Positions 10,488-22,628 of a DNA stretch of 64,000 nucleotides are shown piece by piece (position 1 is the first letter of the stretch; every line of letters begins with the position of its first letter). The translations under genes and the position numbers were made by a program. Source of the DNA: Gloeopeniophorella convolvens. Lineage: Eukaryota; Basidiomycota; Agaricomycetes; Russulales. The notes under the pieces were generated by a model that had not been told where the DNA came from, made no database searches, and was given only the letters and a program-made list of their open reading frames with translations. The stretch spans positions 186,001 through 250,000 of the forward strand of contig WTXD01000023.1 in assembly GCA_022496205.1 (NCBI GenBank). The letters are read 5' to 3'.

Positions 10488-13400
10488 CGTGGCTGTAGGG
10501 TAGGAGAGAAAGACTTCGAGACGATAGGAATCGAGTCTGCAGAGTGGAAGTCAAGTGTTTGGGAGGTATAAATAGCGTAGGCAAGTTTCAGGTGCATCTA
10601 GTCATATGAATATCAATGCGCCGTTGAACTGACGCTATGCATACCATATCAGCTCTACCGGGCTGAGCAACCAGCTGTTGAGCGAAATTGGGGGAGGAAC
10701 GGGAGAGATGGTGGCGTATCACGCGCAGTCTACGATGAACAACTGGAGCAAATGAGGTTAACAGTGCTCTCCAGACTAATCCCTGAGCTTTGCGAAGCAC
10801 ATGCAAGTTGCAAGGTGATCCTCCAGGCTCGCATGCGACCCAGCTATACGGAAATGAGGACTGAGATCAATAATCATAGTGCTAGGTCTTGGGCCGAAGT
10901 CCGCACGGCGGGCGTGCTGTGTTGAACCCATGAGGGTGCTTGCAGCCGCGATGCCGTATTAGAAATCAGCAGAACCGCGACTGTTGGTCAAGACAACGCG
11001 CAACTCAGAACCCGAGACGAGGTAGCATACGGGGACTAGCTTGGAAACCGATCCTGTGATTGTCTGTGTGCCGATCTAAAAACCTTCGCTCGTGCATTAC
11101 GAAGAAAACGGAACGGCGGAAGGACAAGTAGTGACGAACAGGCAGCCCCGAGCAAGCAGTCCCCCAAGATCGTGGTAGAGCGAGGGGTGCCAGCAGCTAC
11201 TAGGTCGGGGCGTGGCACCAGAGATGCCCGGGATAACGTTGCTTCGGGAAGAGCAAACCTGTACCGTAATGAGTGGTTGCCAGACTCAGTTCGGCTAGGA
11301 GAGCATCTCCTCACGCACACTACGCTTCACCAAGCCCGCCAATCTATCTTGAGACAGGGCGACGATTCATCGCCTGAAGGTTTCCTCCTCTCTAGCATTC
11401 CAGCGATGGCGATGTCTCCCTGTAGAGTCTGCGCAGAGGAAGTGCTGCAATTGCAACCACGGAATCCATAATCCATAATAGGACCAAACAATACCTAGTC
11501 GTTGCCTTTCTTAGCACTGATCGATACCTGGGAACGGCCCTCATCGGCATCTGCAACCGCAATAGCAACATTCCTGCCCTGAGGCCTGAGGCAGAGGCCT
11601 GACTCGGCATCCATAATGAGGCGTAGACCCGGTACTTGCATTGAGGAGCAACACAGAGAAATATGGGGTTTTCCTCACCATGCATGATTCATTAACCAGT
11701 ACCTGCATTGCGCCACATCCCGGCGGACCCCTGAGAGCGCAGTGTCACACGGTCCACCTAGTGTCCGAGTCAGCATGGCGATAATATCCTGATATTATCA
11801 CCCACCTTTTCCGCGAGTGTTTGATGTTCGACACCAGTGCTTCCGTCCACACAAGATGCTTGCATCGAACTCTCGTCGGACAATCGGTGGGGTTGACTAT
11901 GATCTGCGTGCATCGCGTCACGCGAGTCCTGGTCAGAGGACTGACGAGCGGACAAACGTACAGTAGGTATGCTCACAAATTGGAGAGACAGTGTGTTGAA
12001 CGCGCCAGACCCACCCCCGTGGATCTGAGTACCATACCGTGTCCCCGGTACGCGGTGTCCGGGAGTCGTATGAGTGACAAGCTGGTGACACGAACGAAGC
12101 CCTCCACCATCAAGCAGCTGCTGTAAATTAAACCATGAGCATGAGTCGTGCTACATGGGGCCCCATACGCCTAGGCGCGCGTTAATGGACTCGAAAAATC
12201 ATGAGCCTGTAGTGCTGAAAGTTTGACGCAAGAGGTACCAGAAGCGATGGTCATAGCATACCCGCGAGACCCAGCCATGAATCGGGACGCGGGACGCGGG
12301 ACGTGAAGCGCCGTGCCCTGGAAGGAAACGGAAGATGTCTGATGAGAACACCACGGAAGGAAGTAGGAATCGATTCGGGTTACCGGGGGGGGGGGGGGGG
12401 AGTTCAGGCACATTGAAGACGAACGCCTCCAGTGGTTTATTGCCCGTGCTATAGCTAATTCGGCTGCCACCTCGTGGGTCTGCTAAGCACTTCCCCATAC
12501 CTCGGATACGAAGAGCGTGCGGCTTGGAGCTTGAATACGTATTGTTTATGTGATATGGAGATGCTTGCGCGAAATGCTCGTTCGGTAGATCTTCCCAATC
12601 AGCCGCTGAACGACCGGCCCTCCGCATATTTCTGCGCTGTGATATTTGGAGGATGCCTGGCGGTGAGAAGCGAATGAACATCATCCGACTATCTGGAGTA
12701 ACTGGAAGATCGTATAGAACATGGATGCAACATGCATGATACTCTGACCGTAGTGGTGCTTGGTGACATCAGACGTGGGGTGTTTAGGGACGCCGGGGCC
12801 GCAAGGGGAACCTCGGTTGCAGCCGTGTGGTGGACCCGAGCAAACCCGAACCACGCGGTGCCGCGTGCGCGTGTCGGCAGACACGGCGCGTCCAGGCGCG
12901 TCCGCTGCTCCGCCCAGACCCGCCTGGTTGCCATTCGATCTGCGTCACTCCCAAGCATCGACGCCATCCTTCCCGCAGAGCATCCTCAACGTGTTGAACC
13001 CAATTCAGCGAACCCAATTCAGCCTTTCTCTCCTTCTCCTTCACATAACGCTCGACGTGCGACACGTCGGCATCAGCTCACGACCCTGAGGATCCAGAAC
13101 TCAGGAGAAGCACCATCACGATTCACTTGTATATAACAAACGAGTTGACGTCACCGAATCGAATTAAGCAAGAGGCCAGAGCAGTGCGGCGCGAACAATA
13201 TGAACAGCCGCCAAGCTCCCAAACACCGCATACATGTTGGCCAAGGCTCCGATTTTGAAAGATAGAAGTGCACAGCGTATCCCTGACGGTCACCCCAACA
13301 GGATTCCTACCTAAGCAAGTATGTGCTGCCCGCCAAATCACCACGCTGGCATTATTTGTCGTGTATGCACTCTCCATGGCGGTTCAAGGGTACCCGAGTA

Positions 13401-13896
13401 CTCACGCCAGCTCCAGATTCTCCATACACGTTGCATTCCGCAAGCGTAGGGGTTTGGTGGGGCGTACCAATGCCTGCGCCCCCGCGTTTGGCAAGAATCG
13501 GTTCAATTCAATTCGACGACGAGTGGTGCAGAGAATAAGGCCCCGATGAGATGCCCAATATTAGGGACGTATTCTGTGCCAGTCTGCGCCACTTAACATC
13601 ATCGACCCCAATGCGCGTAAAACGCGCGTCATCTACCGATATGGACTGGCTGTAAGTACCGTGTTCGGATTCCCCCACACATACCCACAGGGTTTCTCAG
13701 ACCACCTGACATCGAGCTACAAGGTCTCCGTGTGAACCAGTGTCTGACGTACTCCAATCTTCCGTGCCAACATGTCAACCTTCTGATCTCGGCGTTCGCT
13801 TTGTCCGCTAGCATGCACAGATATGTAAGGGCTTGTATTGGCTGATGACAGCGCGGGTGCGAACTTCGCACCATGACCCCATCCCTGCCGTTCCCA
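10488..13896. other. Gene-poor interval between P450 genes
   Basis: About 3.4 kb between two divergent P450 genes. Open frames are short and show no domain or convincing splice pattern. A G16 homopolymer lies at 12385-12400. The ends should carry the two P450 promoters. A non-coding transcript or decayed gene cannot be excluded. Confidence 0.5.
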
Positions 13897-16042
13897 ATGA
13901 CTCCCATGTTGACCCGCTTTACGGTGGTCGACTGCCTCGCGTTCTTGCTGTCCGCCTACATCTTTTCCGCGTTATGGGATCACAGAAGGCGAAGAGGGGT
14001 CCCGTATCCCCCAGGTCCGCGGGCATGGCCTATTATTGGCAATATGTTTGATGTTCCAAAGCGGTCTGCCTGGGCCTCGTATGCGGAGATGTCGAAGAAG
14101 TACGGTACGTGCGTCTCATCCTCACTTTTCCCCCGCCTGAGCTGCAGCATCAGGTGATGTCATATACCTTCAGATATTCGGGCAAGCGGTGGTGGTCCTA
14201 TGTTCAGCACAGGCCGTGAAAGATGTGCTAGAGAAGCGCGGAGAAGTACACTCAGACCGTCCCACCCTGCCAATTCTGGAGATGTGGGCCTCGTTCTTTT
14301 CAGCATCAATGGAAACTGATGACTCGCGATCTGCAGATTGAAACTTGACTGGATGCTCCCCAATATCAACAGGAGCGAACTTTGGAAAGATGGTCGGAGA
14401 CTACTGGATCGTAGCCTCCGGCCAAGTGCAATTACGACCTCGTACCAGCAAATGATAGAAGAGCAAACACGCCTTTTCCTCGGGAAGCTCCTCGTAACGC
14501 CGCAAGGGTTCCGAGAACACATAGAGCTGTCCGTTTTTCGCATGCACTATGATTGCATCGCTCACCGTTCCGACTACTAGCTTGCAAGGAAAGCTCATCA
14601 TGGCGCTTACCTATGGATATGATCTCAAAGCGCCAGACGATGAGATGATCCTTGCCCCGATCGAAATCAACAATACCCTTTCGAAGCTTGTGCTACCTGG
14701 AGCAGTCCTCGTGAATACCCTGCCGTTCTGTAAGACAGTTTGTCATGACTACAGGTCCAACGCTCATGGAAACCCACAGTGCGGCACATACCATCCTGGG
14801 TGCCTTGGTTCAGCTATGAGCCGTTGGCGCGAAAGGGAAGAGACATGAGCCAGCGAACGCTGAACAAGCCCGTTTACTTCGTAAAAAATGCCATGGTATG
14901 TTGTACCAGGCGGGGTTCTCAGCCATTAGCTCATGAGACCCCAATAGAGGGACGGCACGGCTGTCCTCTCACTGACAAGTGAAGCTTTGAGGGATCTAGA
15001 CCAACTCGACCCCGAAGAACGTCAGAAGCAGGAAGCATCTGTCAAGTGTACCTTTGGGTCGATGTTCGCCGGCAAGTGTTTTCTCTTACCTCGAGAGCAT
15101 TGAGGTCCGACCTAAACGATTGTGATTAGCTGGCTCCGATACGGTGCGCACGGACCATCTGGTTTACGTTTGTGTTCTTCATTTGACACGTACATGTATC
15201 GTGGCAGACTGTTTCTGCGCTGACGTGGTTCTTCCTCGCTCTGACTCTTCACCTCAACGTGCAGACACGGGCACAAGCCGAACTTAATGCAGTCATCGGC
15301 AGGGAGCGATTGCCTACTCTCGACGACAGGCCTCGCCTACCATACGTTGAAGCCATATGTAAGGAGGTGATGAGGTGGCAGATGGTGACGCCGATGGGTG
15401 CGTATCTCGTTTGCATCACTCAGCGAAAAGCATGAACGCAGCATCTAGGTCTTCCCCATGCGTCGAGCGAAGACGATGTGTACAAGGGTTTCTTCATCCC
15501 AAAAGGTTTGACCTAATAATTGCACTGCTGCGAGTATGCCCTGACGTTTAACAAGGTTCCATCATAATCGCCAATGCTTGGTACGTCGTTGACTTCCGGA
15601 TCTGTTTTGATCATGTCCTCAAAGATCGTCAGGGCTATCCTGCATGACCCAGAAGTTTATCCGGACCCCGACACCTTCATGCCTGAACGCTTTCTCAACG
15701 CAGATGGAACTGTGCGTGACGACCCCGCGCTTAGCCTCGCTTTTGGCGTAGGGAAGCGTATCTGCCCTGGGCGGCATTTTGTCGACGCGACCATTTTTGT
15801 TGTCGTTGCATCGGTTTTGTCTGTTTTCAGGGTTAAGAAGGCTAAAGATGATCTCGGTCGGGAGATCGATGTCAAGGTAGCGACAGTCGATGAGAACGGG
15901 ATAATCATGTGAGTGAAACCCTTAGGGAAGACGGTGATAGTCTGACGAATTCTCACGCAGGCACTCAAGTGCGTTCGAGTGTTCCATCACGCCACGAGAT
16001 CAGGTCGCGGAAGGCCTGATTACAGCGAATAGTCTAGCGTGA
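13897..16042 (+). CDS. Cytochrome P450 monooxygenase, OrdA-like, complete
   Basis: Fourth P450 paralogue, on the opposite strand. Start chosen at 13897 because the peptide from there aligns with the N-termini of the other copies; an in-frame ATG at 13873 is possible. Visible: anchor (residues about 8-25), DHRRRRG, hinge YPPGPRAWPIIG, GDVIYLQIFG, I-helix AGSDT followed after an intron by TVSAL, K-helix KEVMR, PERF, heme loop FGVGKRICPGRHF, and the terminal CSITPRDQ. Splicing is consistent throughout; the intron before the I-helix uses a GC donor (GCAAGT at 15072) and AG at 15129. All catalytic residues are present, so it should be functional. Substrate unknown. Confidence 0.92.
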
Positions 16043-17052
16043 TGTCTTGACGCCGCATGATACACTTTCTCAGTTGTATTCTCAACTAAATCGAAGATCC
16101 GGCGCTTTGTTTGAAGTTCAGCATTCTAGACTCGGGCGGTAAAGTTGACATCCCACATTCGACATAGTAGTCGCCAGCCTTTCCATAGTTCAATGCAGCA
16201 ACCTGATACACGCACTGCCCCAGAGAACACTCTGATGAGCTACGATGCTTGAGCCAAGCTTGCCGTGCACAATGCTCAGCCCCCAGATTTCGAATGTATT
16301 AGTCGCATTATATCATTCCAAACTTAGTGGGGATTGTCTGCGGAAGGTCAGCGTCTCGTGCACAAGCTACGGAACCACCGTTGCACATGCTCACCGCACG
16401 GCTTCCGAGAGCTGACACACTCGACTGTTGCACAACGCCAGGGACAGGGCAGCAACGGAGCTCAAGCGCTCATGGCGGTGAACTGTCTGACGTACTTAGT
16501 ATGAACCTCGGATTACTGCATCATTCCATAGGCCCACACGTGTGCGCATCAACATTTCATTAATGACGCCCCTGCCTACTATTGTTGTGTATCGAAGGTG
16601 CCTAAATATGCAACGATCAGCCTCTGCTGTTATCTTCCCGTGGGGTGAGACATGGGATCGAAATGGCACTGGCGTGACCGGCGGATAGTGAAGCGTGAAC
16701 GAGTCATCGCTTCGATGTCTCTATGTAGCCTAGCAATTGGTCCTAAAGCACTAAGCCCGTAGCGGTGCTGACGCCCGAACCAGCAATGACATGAAGGTAA
16801 ATCGGTAGCCCTCCTGTAGGGTCACACCAATTTAATGGCCCTACCGAATCGACGCGGCAGCATTCTACGTCATGATCGAGTCTACTCGAGTCTACCACAA
16901 GGCGAGACAGAGTGTTCGAGGATGACCGTATACAATGGGGGCAAAGGCGCCGCTGGGCCTGTGGCGCTCCCCTCTAACCAACAGTGAGGAAGATGTGCTG
17001 CGCTACGTGTAAATAACTTACCAATATACTGGCGAAGGACGTTGTAACACGT
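16043..17052. other. Intergenic between convergent genes
   Basis: About 1 kb between the stop of the plus-strand P450 and the stop of the minus-strand orphan. No coding or RNA feature recognised. Confidence 0.5.
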
Positions 17053-18157
17053 TCAACATGACTGTATTATGGCACTGCGCTTGGCACCTGCAAGCCGTCG
17101 CCCGATGGTTTCGATCCTCTGCTTGCCAGTCGCGATGTCGATCAATGCATCCCATATCCACTGATCGTCCGCCTTGGAAACCCGTTTCCAGTCCCGTATG
17201 AGTGAGACCACAGCTCGCCTCTCCCCGGCCTCTTGCTCTTCATCCTCCTCACTATCAAGCTGACCGCTGTCTTGCAGCGAGAACCCGAACAGATGATACA
17301 TGATCAACATCCCTAGGTCTGCCTGCAGTGCGGTCCGCGCGCGAGGATAGTCCACGATCATCCTCACGACGGCGGCATAGACCGCGCGAGGATGCGGGAC
17401 GCGGATCGGTATCGGCTTCATTTCGTCTTGTCCTTCCGCTACCCGCACTCCGGTCCAGTCTTCGTGTGTGTGCCACGTACTGGGTAGCAGGTCGCCGGGC
17501 GGGATGCATAGGAAGGAGAGGGGATACAGCACGATGGAACGAGGTTCGGGTGACAAGGAGTGCCAGATGGCCTGTGTAGCGAGCTCGCCGAGGGTTTTGG
17601 TTATGAGGGTGGAGGGAATAGTGCGCGGCAGGCCCATACTTTCAAGGACGGATGAGGCGGTATCCAGAGAATCATCAGGGAGGGCAAAGGAGAAGTCCTG
17701 GGAATAATGTTGGCTATGCAAAAAGCTGGGTTTAAAAACTCACCTTGACGATGACGGGGACATTCATCCGCCGGTATACAGTCGCGCGCCACTCTATAAG
17801 CTCGATACCAGCATCGCGGAGGCGGACGAGTGCGAGATCAACGAGAGCCTCTGGAGGTAAGTCGGGGGTTGGAGGTGGAGAAGGGGGTGGAGACGGGTAG
17901 AGAATATGAGTAGCAGATATCGTGGGCGAGTGGTAGGTCTTGTTGCCTGAGTACATTTCAGATTGAGGTGTCATCGAGTAAAGCTCGCTGGGGGCCGGAG
18001 AAGGATCCTGGCCAGCGGGTGTTATCTGCGGCGAAGGCGGAGGCGAGAAAGCAGGAGCATCGATAATCTCGAGCGGGTAGGACTTTTCGTCGAGAAATCC
18101 ATGATTTTGGACGAGAGCGTTGGTCATGGTGGTGGCGACGTCGTAGTCAGAGGTCAA
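17053..18157 (-). CDS. Agaricomycete orphan protein
   Basis: Two exons, 18157..17744 and 17697..17053, joined by a 46-bp GT-AG intron at a phase-0 site, give 352 residues. The N-terminal 90 residues are low-complexity, rich in proline and serine (SPPPSPPPTP). The rest looks globular, with predicted helices and a highly acidic loop (SEEDEEQEAGE) near residue 290. I do not recognise a catalytic motif. The layout of one such protein beside a nucleotidyltransferase-fold gene is seen with fungal orphan families, and the segment around IEWRATVYRRMNVPVIVKDF could be a degenerate member of that fold, but this is a guess. It is divergent with the next gene, with 159 bp between start codons. Confidence 0.75.
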
Positions 18158-18316
18158 GTCAGTTGTTGCATTGAAACACAGCCACTGGCTCCTTTGTGGG
18201 AGCGTTCGGAGAATGACTAGGAGGCTTATGTAATTGGATCCGAGCCGCGATCGGGCACACTTCCACTTTTGGGCACGCCGAATTCCTCAGCTCGAGCCTC
18301 GACCCCTCGTCCAACC

Positions 18317-19330
18317 ATGGATCTCAACCAGGGAAACAGAAGGAAACCACAGACCATTTCTATTACAACCTCACGCGATCATCAGGAGAGCGCAGCGCAC
18401 AATCTCTCAAATCACCTCCGTGCCATGGGCATCCGGCATGCGTACATCGGCGGCTTCGCTTGGTCTCTCCTAGGCAGTCCACGACCCACCGAAATGAGTA
18501 TCTTCCGGGCTGAGCACTGAGTCCTGTACTAATCATGATGGCCGCACTTTTACGATATCGACATTTTGATCGAGCCGACGTCTGAGATGGATGTTGAAAA
18601 AGTGCGCGAGAGGCTGGAAGAGATGGACCCGCATTACTTCACGAACGTTATCAAGTTCTATTTCATGCCGGTACGCATCACCATGCTAACAAGATCTAGC
18701 GTCGAATCCCATACCGGCACCTTCTGCAGGTCATTCCCCCCGGACCCCCCGCGGAAGCTGCGAATCCACCGGATGGGACAGAGCGCGTCCGACAGAGTAG
18801 GAACAATGTCCTCATTGAGACACTACAAGCTGGCACACTGGGCCTCCCCAGCGTTGCGCATCCAATTTTAGAGATGGCTTCCCGCCGTGAGCTCTCTTAC
18901 GCTTGCGGTGCCCGCCTTGCACAAATGTGGATTTGACCCACGCGCAGAGATTCCCATCCTACACCCGTCAATTCTTCCTCTCACAAAACTTAAGCGTTGG
19001 TGTTCAATCTACACCTCGACATGGGTCAGATTCCAGACCAAGGCGGCTTCCGACTATGCCGATATTGAGTACATGTTCCGGTGGATGCACGAGCGTGGTC
19101 TCACCATCAAGTTTGAGGAATATCACGGGCGACCAAAAGAGAATCTCATGCTGCTCGTTCGAACGTACTGGGATAAGAAGCTATTGGATGGCGCTGACCC
19201 AGAGGAATGGGAGGAGGTCATGAAGGTTATTCTGATGCATGACGATTTTGTGGAGATCAAGGAAGCGCAAGAGAGGGAGGGAAATGTGGCAGAGAAGGCG
19301 CTAGGTCGGGTCAGCCCCCCACCACCGTAG
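18317..19330 (+). CDS. Nucleotidyltransferase-fold protein
   Basis: Exons 18317..18493, 18554..18670, 18730..18886 and 18948..19330 give 277 residues. Residues about 45-66 read GGFAWSLLGSPRPTEDIDIL, which has the G-S, R-x-T and D-x-D pattern of the polymerase-beta nucleotidyltransferase fold; the DID pair would bind the metal. The C-terminal half is helical (LTKLKRWCSI, then YADIEYMFRWM), as in bacterial and fungal proteins of this type. Substrate unknown; relatives include antitoxin-like and tRNA-modifying enzymes. Introns 2 and 3 are ordinary GT-AG. The first intron (18494-18553) appears to start with AT and end with AC. An upstream in-frame ATG at 18269 would add 16 residues. Confidence 0.8.
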
Positions 19331-19698
19331 CATCTTGGCCGCATGTTGGAGCACAGAGAGAGTAGTTTGGCGTCACGGTCGCCTGTTATGTATCAACAAA
19401 GGCGTCTCTATAGGAGCGCACGTCGTGCCGTGTATCATAGGCCCATCATCAACAATCGCCAGGCCGCTTGTCGCCTTGACTTTGACCCGGCCGGCATTGC
19501 TCTCACACCCGTTCCCAGGTCGGCGCAGGTCGGCGCCTAAACACCGCGATGCGCATCCCCGAAGGCCCGATGGTGCTGAAACTGAAGCGCTGATCCAGGG
19601 TGTGGTGACTCGAAAGAAAACCCGTCTCATCAGGTCCGATCGACGGCACGTCATGACAAAAAGGCAACTCGACGTGTAGTGCGACGGGAAAGGAGCTG
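19331..19698. other. Intergenic, no gene seen
   Basis: About 370 bp between the nucleotidyltransferase stop and the terminator of the split tRNA gene. No supported coding sequence. Confidence 0.5.
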
Positions 19699-19703
19699 AA
19701 AAA
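19699..19703 (-). terminator. Pol III terminator of the split tRNA-Ala
   Basis: Five T residues on the minus strand start directly after the discriminator base of the tRNA. Such a run is the normal RNA polymerase III stop signal. Confidence 0.6.
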
Positions 19704-19777
19704 TGGACACATCCGGAATTGAACCGGACACCTTTCGCAAGCACATGAATGCGAAGCGAACGTGATAAACCAACTAC

Positions 19778-19846
19778 CACTGGCCGATGCCAAACTCTTG
19801 TCGGAAAGAGCGTGGAAATGGTGAGAAAAGAGGATAACTATATCCA
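19778..19846 (+). repeat. Left terminal inverted repeat of the MITE
   Basis: Pairs with 19998-20068; begins CACTGGCCGATGCC and ends ATATCCA. Confidence 0.9.
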
Positions 19847-19997
19847 GGCTCTTACGGCGTAAAGTAACCTAAATAAAGTTTAACTTCTTCCTGAATTTCA
19901 GGGTAATTTGCGTGAATAGTTTAACTTTTGAGCCGAACACCGAGAAAACTCTGAGTAGAGTTGAATTATTTTCACACATATTTGAAATACAAGAGTG

Positions 19998-20068
19998 TGG
20001 ATATAGTTATCCTCTTTTTCTGACTATTTCCACGCTCTTTCCAACAAAGAGGTTGGCATCGGCCAGTG
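19998..20068 (-). repeat. Right terminal inverted repeat of the MITE
   Basis: Inverted copy of 19778-19846; ends GGCATCGGCCAGTG, followed by the TAC target duplication. Confidence 0.9.
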
Positions 20069-20082
20069 TACACCATGTGCCC

Positions 20083-22628
20083 GCGTCAGCGCCTCTCGCA
20101 CGTGCCTCCGTTACCGGCCCGCGCTCCCGGAAGGCGCCCATTCGCGAGTTGTTCGATTTTCGCTAATCGTCATCGTTGCAACCGTCTTGGTTAAGTTCGA
20201 CACGCTCCTCCAACTACACCTCACAGGTGCCCACTCATCCCCACCTACAAGGCTAGGGTTAGACCACAGCGCAAATTGTACACTCGGATACAACCCTTAT
20301 CTTCCGCTGAGCTCGTCACTTCCGCTAGCGCTGTTGCCCCAGGCCCCCACCTCACAAGCCGCCGAAAATGTAGGGATGGGCTGTTTGACGCCTAGCACCA
20401 GCTTGACACGGGTCTGTTTATGCAACATTTCTGTCGTCGCTAGCGGACATAAGCTCACGGGTTCACAAGCCTGAGTCTCGGAGTATGCGCTTGAACCGGT
20501 ATAACAGGGGCGAGCCTTCGTGGTTGCCATCAGACTTCTGCGGCGTTCTTCGGAATGGGGCAATCGTCATGCGAAGAGAAACCTACCTTCGAACGCTGGA
20601 GAACGCCCTAAAATGCGCAGATCTCCTTCTGTCATCTTCAAAAGCAAGATACGAACTATTTGGCTATGCCACATTTGACGCGTTGCTACCAACCCATGCC
20701 CTGCCCGTCAGCTCGGCCATGGGACAGTTGTGAGGTCTCAGCCAGGCTTGGATGGCGCTCGCCCTCCGCGCTGCAGCGTATTACCTATCAGGACCTCTTC
20801 GCTCCCTGATTTCCAATACCAGTGTCTCGCCTCCTTGGCATACTCACCGTCACACGTTGTATTCACAGTCTGAGCCATGGCGGAGACACTCTATGGGGAT
20901 CCGACCTGCATTCTCGCGCTTCCTTGCTATCGGTCCCACGAACATGCCGCGGCTGGGCAAGCCTGGCCCGCTGGGTGAAAACGCTCTCAACCGCGGTACC
21001 GTTCCTCTCGCGCTCTCCCACGCTGTTGGTCGTTCTCTTCTCAAGCGCTACGCTGTCCCGAAGGCTTTGCGTAAAGGACCCCACCTCGAAAAAAATTGAC
21101 GTGTGGGCGCGGCGTCAATTGGATCACTGATGAGACATCTAGGGGCATCGATGTCCTTTGGGGCTTGCTTTCACCCGTGTTGGCCGATTCGCGTTTGCAA
21201 GTTCGGCTTATGTGCATACTCCGCGATACATGGGCGCGATCCACATGGCATGGTTGCGGAGTTATCAGGGTACCATGGTGAGTATTGCAACTCAGTCACT
21301 CAAAACATGCACAAGGCTCACATTCAAGCGCCTGTCTAGGTGGGCGCCCCGTGCGACAATCCTGCTGTAAGTTTATGTATCACTGTTACTTGCCAATATA
21401 CGGCTTACTGAACTGCGTTGGTGCTCGTGTTCACGGTGTCCTTGATGTCGGAGATTTATGACCATCTTCAGTAAGCTGGTCGATCTTGGCAAACTTCTGG
21501 CGGGACGGCATGGTCTGCATCACACAATGGCTGGCGCGTGGTGTTGCACGCGTGTGAAGATGCGTACGTTCACGCGACCACAAATCCGGGTCTCGCTTTC
21601 CCTCCGTCGCGCACCCATGACGTCGCGCTCCCGTCACCCGTCGTCTCGAAGTCACCTCGGCCTGCCCGTTACCCGCCCGCTGCTGACTAAGCTGTGAGCG
21701 GTGATCCTCGGCGCACCCCCGAATGTGAACGTCCCGGAACTTTATTCAACGCTCGCGACGACTCACGGACTCGTTATGACCACGTGATATCTATACAGTT
21801 AATGCAGCGCGGTGTCGCTAATTGCAGCTCACGAAGCATGCTGGTTCTACAGGCTAGTTGGTGTCTAAGGGAGACTTCCGCATGATCATGTGTTGGACTC
21901 GAAGGTGATGTACTTCATTTTGTGAAGTGCCAGCCGTCCTCATTGTCCATCGTTTAGTTCGGGTAGCGGAGTATTAAGACATCACCGGAAACGGAGCAAT
22001 GGAGGCAAGCACTTTTGGGAAGGGCCTACAGGGGCCTACTTACACAGGGTCGTAATGAAGGTCCCGACCCTTGACGGCACGTCACCCCTCGGTATCTTTA
22101 TCTCCCCTTCGCGTTAGAATTCTAAATTGCAGATCTGACCTACTTCTTTGGGGTATTACAAGATACGGAATGGCGCCAAATCTAGATTCTTCCCAGCGTG
22201 CCCATCCCAGATCCAGCACTGCAGCATGATCCAACTCGTCTGGAATCTGGATAGCGTTATCGACGATTCGATTCGGTCGCAGGGCCGCCATGACGACTGC
22301 AGACTCATAGCGTCGTCTTGACATCCGACTTGTGGTACGACCTCACATTCTTCTCACTCTGTCATAGAGAACGGAAGATCACTCAATGAAAGTTTAGGCC
22401 AGTAAAAATTATCACGACATGAGGACATTGATTTGGCGCCTTTCTCAGAACAAGCGTGTCCGCGTTACTTAGTTTTGACACATCGGCCTTCATACCAAAT
22501 CCGTATCACCGATTCGAGGACGGCGAGCATTAGCCGCTGGTGGTGTACGTACTCTCGAGAACATATGTATCCTGCAGCCACTCTGCCATGACTTGCTTCA
22601 ACTGCCTCGCATTTCGTTCTTCCCCACC
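20083..22628. other. Gene-poor interval
   Basis: About 2.5 kb between the split tRNA and the FMO gene. Several open frames of 60-115 codons overlap on both strands, none with recognised domains, consistent splicing or codon bias. The right end should hold the FMO promoter. I see nothing else that can be supported. Confidence 0.5.

Larger units (their letters stand above)
19778..20068. mobile_element. CACTA-like MITE, 291 bp
   Basis: Non-autonomous inverted-repeat element with no coding capacity. Terminal inverted repeats of about 70 bp (19778-19846 and 19998-20068) begin CACTGGCCGATGCC and match with a few mismatches and small gaps. A 3-bp direct repeat TAC flanks it (19775-19777 and 20069-20071). 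Termini of the form CACTR with 3-bp target duplications are characteristic of the EnSpm/CACTA superfamily, so a CACTA transposase elsewhere in the genome probably mobilised it. The interior is AT-rich. The near-identity of the two arms suggests a fairly recent insertion. It interrupts the tRNA-Ala(CGC) gene. Confidence 0.9.
19704..20082 (-). pseudogene. tRNA-Ala(CGC) interrupted by a MITE
   Basis: Read on the minus strand, 20082..20072 gives GGGCACATGGT, the 5' acceptor stem and start of the D arm. The D loop, anticodon arm, T arm and 3' acceptor follow at 19777..19704. Between them sits a 291-bp element plus a duplicated TAC. Removing the element and one TAC restores a cloverleaf nearly identical to the intact tRNA-Ala at 61,492: acceptor GGGCACA with TGTGTCC, including the G3-U70 pair that marks alanine tRNAs, and T arm TCCGG-TTCAATT-CCGGA. 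The anticodon loop TTCGCA points to anticodon CGC and is followed by a 10-nt tRNA intron. The insertion lies inside the A box of the internal promoter, so the gene should be dead. Confidence 0.9.

Noticed and set aside
10488..13896. Decayed P450 or transposon in the 3.4-kb gap
   Set aside because: No P450 motif, reverse transcriptase or transposase signature, or terminal repeats could be found in any frame.
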